Assembly: GCF_028764065.1 (NCBI RefSeq)
Contig: NZ_JACOFN010000003.1
Span: 78,228 to 142,227, forward strand
Reading direction: 5' to 3'
From: Fructobacillus sp. CRL 2054
GTDB taxonomy: Bacteria > Bacillota > Bacilli > Lactobacillales > Lactobacillaceae
Length of the DNA stretch: 64,000 nt
A program made the translations under genes and the position numbers. Below are positions 59,404 to 64,000 of the stretch, piece by piece. The first letter of the stretch is position 1; each line of letters opens with the position of its first letter. The notes beneath the pieces were generated by a model. The model worked only from the letters and a program-made list of their open reading frames with translations, did no database searches and had not been told where the DNA came from.

Positions 59404-60111
59404 CTAAGCAGAAGCAAAAATCTTATTTAATGACTGGATGGCCTTTCCTCTGAAGAGTAAGTCCCCATGCTCGGATAAGAATGAGTCAGATTGCTTAGCA
59501 AAACGGCCATACTCGATTAGCGTTGCAAAAAAGCTATTTAATTCTGACGCCGAAAGGTTCAAAAAGCGACTGTCGATTGAAAGATAATACTTCCCCTTGT
59601 ATTGATAGGCCGAAGAATCACCCTCAAAGTCATTCAAAAGTGCAACAAGTGATAGTAAATCTTCAAAATCCTTTAATTCCACAACATCGATACGACCTGC
59701 TGAAGATACTGAAGTTGAATTTTCCTTCGTCTGATCACTCTCTTGCAGTGCTTGCTTTTGTTCAAAGGACAAATCATCAATTGGTGACATGCTGTCGCTT
59801 GCCTGTTCGTTAACTACTTCATTTTCTTCACGCTGTGACAGCGTTGAAAGCAAGGAACCAAGGGCCTCTTCATCATCGAGACGAGAAATGAAGAGTTCTA
59901 GTCCGTTCTGATTTGGTAGCACCTGAAAAGAAACCTTATCGTTATCAGCAAACTCTTGATCAGTATCAAGTTCAGATAAGATATTGTAAAAGAAGCTTTC
60001 AATTTTATTCCGGTCAGATAATAAATCGCGAACCGAAGTACCGCGGTCTTTCAAGTCGTCGTTTTCGACCATTACCCGGATGGTGTTATCGTTGATACGT
60101 TCCATTTCCAT
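59404..60111 (-). CDS. mecA: Adaptor protein MecA
   Basis: A 235-residue adaptor that hands substrates to ClpC. Starts MEMERINDNTIRVMVENDDLKDRG with the family motif, a flexible acidic/serine linker (about 95-140) and the C-terminal ClpC-binding domain (YKGKYYLSID near 168, SEHGDLLF near 213). Length is normal. No spxA or coiA neighbour. Confidence 0.92.
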   Translation of the reverse strand: MEMERINDNTIRVMVENDDLKDRGTSVRDLLSDRNKIESFFYNILSELDTDQEFADNDKVSFQVLPNQNGLELFISRLDDEEALGSLLSTLSQREENEVVNEQASDSMSPIDDLSFEQKQALQESDQTKENSTSVSSAGRIDVVELKDFEDLLSLVALLNDFEGDSSAYQYKGKYYLSIDSRFLNLSASELNSFFATLIEYGRFAKQSDSFLSEHGDLLFRGKAIQSLNKIFASA

Positions 60112-60185
60112 CAGATCACCTCTGTTCTACCAGAAGACTACTTGAATTTCATCTTGTATTTACTACATTTTATCCAAAATTAACT

Positions 60186-60220
60186 AAAAAAACAACAGTG
60201 AGCAAAGTGCTGACTGTTGT
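60186..60220 (-). terminator. Terminator of the orphan 5S rRNA
   Basis: AACAACAGT / ACTGTTGTTTTTTT hairpin 15 bases past the 5S 3' end, minus strand. Confidence 0.82.
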
Positions 60221-60234
60221 TCTAAAGTACATTA

Positions 60235-60352
60235 GCATCGCATCGTCCTATCCTCGCAGCCAGCGTTCCGGCAACTACTTTTGGCGCTAAAGAGCTTAAC
60301 TTCTGTGTTCGAGATGGGAACAGGTGGTTCCTCTTTGCCATCGACACGACAC
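60235..60352 (-). rRNA. rrf: 5S rRNA, orphan copy
   Basis: The minus strand gives a complete 118-base 5S rRNA: 11-bp terminal helix GTGTCGTGTCG / CGATGCGATGC, the conserved CCCATCTCGAACACAGAAGTTAAG loop region and the GGATAGGACG end. No 23S lies upstream; ppk diverges from it. A TTGTTA-N18-TAGAAT pair about 75-115 bases upstream on the minus strand may be its promoter, and it has its own terminator. Identical over 117 bases to the copy at the right edge. Confidence 0.95.
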
Positions 60353-60583
60353 CATGTATCTACAAATAAATTTTATATCATTACCTCTAATTTGTCTACT
60401 ATTTCATCCTTGTTTTATAACCATTCTAATTGTAAAATTACGTTTGTAACAACGTTCGAAATAAATGTAATAATAATCGAATTCTTCCTTTAATATTCGG
60501 AAAAAGCCCCATTATAAAGCGAATCCGTGCTATATTAGAAGATATTTGAAACGTCATTTAAACATATATAAAAGGTATACAGA
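60353..60583. other. Divergent gap between 5S rRNA and ppk
   Basis: AT-rich, noncoding. A possible ppk extended -10 (TGCTATATT, 60528-60536) and an AAAGG SD lie on the right; a weak 5S promoter on the left. Confidence 0.5.
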
Positions 60584-62662
60584 ATGAACTTAGATAATTC
60601 AAAATATTTCAATAGTCGTGAGACTTCTTGGGTCGATTTTGATTTTCGTGTTCTTGAAGAAGCACAGGACAAAACCAACCCTCTTTTGGAGCGTCTGCGT
60701 TTCCTTGGAATTAGTCAGGATAATCTTGACGAATTTTTCAATGTCCGTGTGGCAACCCTTCTTAAAAAGAAAAAGGAAAAAGAACCTGAAGATGCAGCAG
60801 GTCATACTCCTCACGAACAACTAGACATGGTTTTGGAAAAAACGCAGCGCCTTATCTCACAACAGGGACATATCCTACGGCGAATGGTGCTACCACAGTT
60901 AAGCCGACACCAAATCAAGTTGTTAACCTGGTCGAAGCTATCAGATAAACAAAAGGACTTTTTTGAAAAGATGTTTGAAGAAGATATTTTTCCAAACATC
61001 ACGCCACTAAAGGTAGACGATTCGGAAACTCTCCCCTTCCTAGCAAACGATTCGATTAACTTCATTGTTCGAACACACCGGGGCGATAAGCACTCTCGTG
61101 TCATTATTCCACTTCCGGAAGACATGGAACGAGTTCAGGCAATTCCTGGCGTTTCCAATCAATTCATCTTGATTGAAGACATCATTAAGCACTTTTTAAA
61201 ACGCTGTTTCCCTGGTCAAAAGGTTGATGTCTGGGCCCTTTTCAAGATTACCCGCTACATGGATTACGATATCAATGACCGAAATTCTAAAAAATATAAA
61301 CAAGCCGTTGTCAAAACACTTGAAGAACGTGAACACGGTATCGTTATTCGTTTGGAGACTACCTTAGATTCAAACTTAGACTTAATTGACTGGTTGGCAA
61401 AGTGCTACAAGTTAAAGCCAGCCTATATTTTTAAATTAGCTACTCCCTTAGAGTTAACCTTTGTTAATTCAATGATTGATCAAATCGAAGGGCACTCTGA
61501 TTTACTGTTCAAAAAAGTCATTCCCTACGACCCTGAAGTATTTCAGGAAACACCAATGTTTGACAACATTGATAAAAATGATATTTTAGTTCACCATCCC
61601 TACGATTCATTTAAACCTGTCTTACGTTTTATTAACCAGGCATCAACGGATCAGTCAGTCACTTCAATCAAAATGACACTTTACCGCGTGTCAAAGAAGT
61701 CACCAATCATTCAGTCCCTCCTTGAAGCTGCGCGGAATGGTAAAGAAGTTGCCATCATGATTGAGCTAAAGGCTCGTTCAGACGAGGCTAACAACTTAAA
61801 GTGGGCAGACGAGTTGGAAGCGGCCGGATGTAAGGTCCTTTATGGAATTCCAGGATTGAAGGTTCATTCAAAACTTTGTTTAATTACCCGTAAAGTCGCT
61901 GGCGCCAAGAAGCATTATGTTCATTTAGCAACCGGAAACTATAACGATAAAACAGCAAAGCTATATACCGACATGGGCCTTTTCACCGCTGATCAACAAA
62001 TTGGCGATGATGCCGAAAAAATCTTTAACTACTTGGCTGGTAAAACACAGGAACCAACATTGAAGAAACTTGTCATTTCGCCGAATAACATTCGAGACTA
62101 TCTAATAGAACGAATTGACGAAGAAATTGTGAACGCCAAGAATGGGAAGCCAAATGGTATTTTGATGAAGATGAATTCTCTATCTGATACCAAAATGATT
62201 AAGAAACTTTACGAAGCCAATGCGGCCGGAATCAAAATGACGCTTATCATTCGTGGAATCTGTAACCTACGGACAGGGATTCCTGGTATCAGTGATAACA
62301 TTACGGTTCATTCAATTGTTGGTCGACTTCTTGAACATAGTCGAATTTACATTTTTGAAAACGCCGGTCAACCAACCGTTCACCTTTCAAGTGCTGATTT
62401 GATGAAACGAAACCTCAGCCGCCGTGTTGAGATTCTTTTCCCAGTTTTGAATAAAGTCCTGAACGAGGATGTCCGTCAAATCTTTGACGACTTTAGTAAG
62501 GATAATGTGAAGGCGCGCAATCTTAAAGCGAACGACCAGTGGACAAGAATCTCTCACCGAGGTGTGAAGTCTTTCAATGTTCAGGATTACTTAATTGATA
62601 ATCAAGTATCGATTATGAACAAACGATTGATTGAAACCGGTATAATGAATAAGGAATTTTAA
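60584..62662 (+). CDS. ppk: Polyphosphate kinase
   Basis: A 692-residue PPK1 that polymerises the gamma phosphate of ATP into polyphosphate at the membrane. N-terminal domain with FLGISQDNLDEFFNVRV near residue 41, the phosphorylated histidine in LKVHSKLCLITR near 427, and a second phospholipase-D-like histidine region LLEHSRIYIFEN near 585. Length typical. Operon with ppx; complements the Pst importer. Confidence 0.95.
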   Translation: MNLDNSKYFNSRETSWVDFDFRVLEEAQDKTNPLLERLRFLGISQDNLDEFFNVRVATLLKKKKEKEPEDAAGHTPHEQLDMVLEKTQRLISQQGHILRRMVLPQLSRHQIKLLTWSKLSDKQKDFFEKMFEEDIFPNITPLKVDDSETLPFLANDSINFIVRTHRGDKHSRVIIPLPEDMERVQAIPGVSNQFILIEDIIKHFLKRCFPGQKVDVWALFKITRYMDYDINDRNSKKYKQAVVKTLEEREHGIVIRLETTLDSNLDLIDWLAKCYKLKPAYIFKLATPLELTFVNSMIDQIEGHSDLLFKKVIPYDPEVFQETPMFDNIDKNDILVHHPYDSFKPVLRFINQASTDQSVTSIKMTLYRVSKKSPIIQSLLEAARNGKEVAIMIELKARSDEANNLKWADELEAAGCKVLYGIPGLKVHSKLCLITRKVAGAKKHYVHLATGNYNDKTAKLYTDMGLFTADQQIGDDAEKIFNYLAGKTQEPTLKKLVISPNNIRDYLIERIDEEIVNAKNGKPNGILMKMNSLSDTKMIKKLYEANAAGIKMTLIIRGICNLRTGIPGISDNITVHSIVGRLLEHSRIYIFENAGQPTVHLSSADLMKRNLSRRVEILFPVLNKVLNEDVRQIFDDFSKDNVKARNLKANDQWTRISHRGVKSFNVQDYLIDNQVSIMNKRLIETGIMNKEF

Positions 62663-62679
62663 AAAAAGGAGAGTCGTTC

Positions 62680-63657
62680 ATGGAAAACTTTGCCATTATT
62701 GATTTGGGTTCCAATTCAATTCGTTTAGAAGTTGATCAAATTAATGACGATGCCTCATATCAACCAATTTTAGAAGAAAAAGAAGTTGTACGGTTATCTG
62801 AAAATATGGGTCCAGAAAACACTTTAAAGAGACCTGCAATTGATCGAACAATCGAAGCAATTGCCAACTTTAAGAGTAAGTTTGAAAACCTACCAAATTT
62901 AAACATCAAAGCCATTTGTACTGCGGCAACACGAAATGCAACAAACCAAGCGGAATTCTTGGAAGAAGTCTTTGATAAGACCGGTATTCGTTTAGAAGTA
63001 ATTACCGGTCAACAGGAAGCACACTACGACTACTTGGGAGTTATTAACTCCCTACCAATCGTAAACGGTATTATTATGGATACTGGTGGCGCTAGTACAG
63101 AATTAGTTCTTATCCAGAATAGCGAAGAAATTAACGCAATCAGTATTCCACAAGGCGCTGTCACGTTGACAGAAGCACAGCTGGATACAGATGTGCCTTC
63201 TGCTAGCCAGCTTTTCCAACTCTTTGACCATTTAAATACCATTTACAATGACATCTGGTGGCTAAACCGTGGCACGAATCTTCCAATCATTGCGCTTGGT
63301 GGTTCAAACCGTACCTTGGCCAAAATTAAGCGTCGCAATGATGACACAATCAAGGAATGGGAAGATATTCATGGCTTCCATATGTCCATTCAAGAGGTGA
63401 AGTCAATTTTCATCAATATGCTCTCTTCAAATCTTGACGAACGAAAGAACATTTCTGGCCTATCAAAGGAACGTGCCGATATTATTATCGGTGGTCTCGC
63501 ACCAGCGATGACCTTGATGCGTCGTTTAAATTCCGATCGAATGATATTCTCAAAACGTGGCGTGCGCTTTGGAATTCTACATGAACGTTTAGCAAATGTT
63601 CGAAATGCTAACCATGCAGAGGACAATTCTGAAGAAACCGGGCCCCGTTTTAATTAA
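62680..63657 (+). CDS. ppx: Exopolyphosphatase (Ppx/GppA family)
   Basis: A 325-residue enzyme of the sugar kinase/actin fold that releases phosphate from polyphosphate ends or hydrolyses pppGpp. IIDLGSNSIRL near residue 5, TAATRNA near 87, MDTGGASTELV near 131. It is the short two-domain form. Starts 17 bases after ppk with AAGGAGAG; the ppk-ppx pair allows balanced synthesis and breakdown. Confidence 0.93.
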   Translation: MENFAIIDLGSNSIRLEVDQINDDASYQPILEEKEVVRLSENMGPENTLKRPAIDRTIEAIANFKSKFENLPNLNIKAICTAATRNATNQAEFLEEVFDKTGIRLEVITGQQEAHYDYLGVINSLPIVNGIIMDTGGASTELVLIQNSEEINAISIPQGAVTLTEAQLDTDVPSASQLFQLFDHLNTIYNDIWWLNRGTNLPIIALGGSNRTLAKIKRRNDDTIKEWEDIHGFHMSIQEVKSIFINMLSSNLDERKNISGLSKERADIIIGGLAPAMTLMRRLNSDRMIFSKRGVRFGILHERLANVRNANHAEDNSEETGPRFN

Positions 63658-63679
63658 GCATTAACAGCCTCCTAAAGGC

Positions 63680-63726
63680 AAAAAATACCAGACTTAGTAA
63701 TAATTACTAAGCCTGGTATTTTTTAT
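63680..63726. terminator. Terminator after ppx
   Basis: AAAAAATACCAG-CTTAGTAA / TTACTAAG-CTGGTATTTTTT hairpin. The remaining 150 bases to the next 5S are AT-rich with no gene seen. Confidence 0.88.
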
Positions 63727-63883
63727 TGTCAAGAAGCAAAGAAAAGAAGCCTTATAAACGACTTAAATGAACGATAATCTAATAAAAAGCTGCCATTCAA
63801 ATACTTCTGCCGTTCTTCTTTTAAAATAATAAGAAAAAAAAAAAGAAGCAAATAAATTGGTTCTCCTCGTTTAATATGTACAG

Positions 63884-64000
63884 GCATCGCATCGTCCTAT
63901 CCTCGCAGCCAGCGTTCCGGCAACTACTTTTGGCGCTAAAGAGCTTAACTTCTGTGTTCGAGATGGGAACAGGTGGTTCCTCTTTGCCATCGACACGACA
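63884..64000 (-). rRNA. rrf: 5S rRNA at the window edge
   Basis: 117 bases identical to the 60235-60352 copy, minus strand, lacking about one 5' base because of the window end. Its orientation predicts 23S and 16S rRNA beyond the right edge. The flank on the 3' side differs from that of the first copy, and no strong terminator hairpin was found close by. Confidence 0.94.

Noticed and set aside
60281..60493. Open reading frame across the 5S rRNA
   Set aside because: It lies over the conserved rRNA on the opposite strand and lacks an SD; chance frame.

Overview
The window reads as a chromosomal segment of a heterofermentative lactic acid bacterium of the Leuconostoc/Fructobacillus group. The strongest pointer is a zinc-type mannitol 2-dehydrogenase (35317-36333) whose sequence closely matches what I remember of the Leuconostoc enzyme. 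Supporting signs are DUF3042, YslB, HPr kinase, T-box control, Gram-positive Shine-Dalgarno sites and Lactobacillales gene orders. Base composition looks like the mid 40s in percent GC, which fits Fructobacillus better than Leuconostoc, but I could not compute it. No transposase, prophage, CRISPR array or tRNA was seen.

Layout. 1-10059: trxA (cut by the edge), thiN, rpe, rsgA, prkC, stp, rsmB, fmt, priA, a conserved Firmicutes order linking translation start, ribosome assembly and Ser/Thr kinase signalling. 10144-17314: nadR, a PadR/DUF1700/DUF4097 envelope-stress-like operon, msrA-msrB, engB, clpX, tig. 17496-22052: plus-strand island (GtrA-like, nnrD, exoA, a membrane methyltransferase) around the minus-strand pepV. 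22113-34852: DNA/RNA maintenance and metabolism (DEDDh exonuclease, GNAT, tsaE, queA, ruvB, rdgB, murI, yslB, DEAD helicase, nrnA, dinB, rplS, pgm, dedA). 35317-37481: mannitol dehydrogenase, a YczE-like membrane protein and a VOC protein. 37594-49058: trxB, galU, gpsA, hprK, yvlD, the phosphate uptake operon pstS-C-A-B-B-phoU, SOS-controlled recA, pgsA. 49070-57443: rodZ, two M16 peptidase homologues, an amino-acid ABC transporter behind a T-box, and mreBCD. 57539-64000: miaA region, mecA, an orphan 5S rRNA, ppk-ppx, and a second identical 5S at the right edge that should end an rRNA operon.

Most genes are on the minus strand, so replication probably runs right to left. Phosphate handling recurs: the Pst system imports phosphate and Ppk/Ppx store and release it as polyphosphate.

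Most interesting points: (1) the T-box specifier reads CAC and its tRNA-end position is G, matching the C73 discriminator special to tRNA-His, so the transporter is very likely a histidine importer; (2) hprK overlaps gpsA directly, without the lgt gene usual there, and both solute-binding proteins in the window lack a lipobox cysteine, hinting at loss of lipoprotein modification; (3) the PASTA kinase has a helix-turn-helix-like segment before its membrane span; (4) rsgA and tsaE have extended -10 promoters placed so that the transcripts would be leaderless; (5) the msrA ribosome site lies in a terminator arm that only its internal promoter would free; (6) the pst operon starts with a hairpin-plus-U-tract attenuator or small RNA; (7) ppk-ppx sits between identical 5S rRNA copies.
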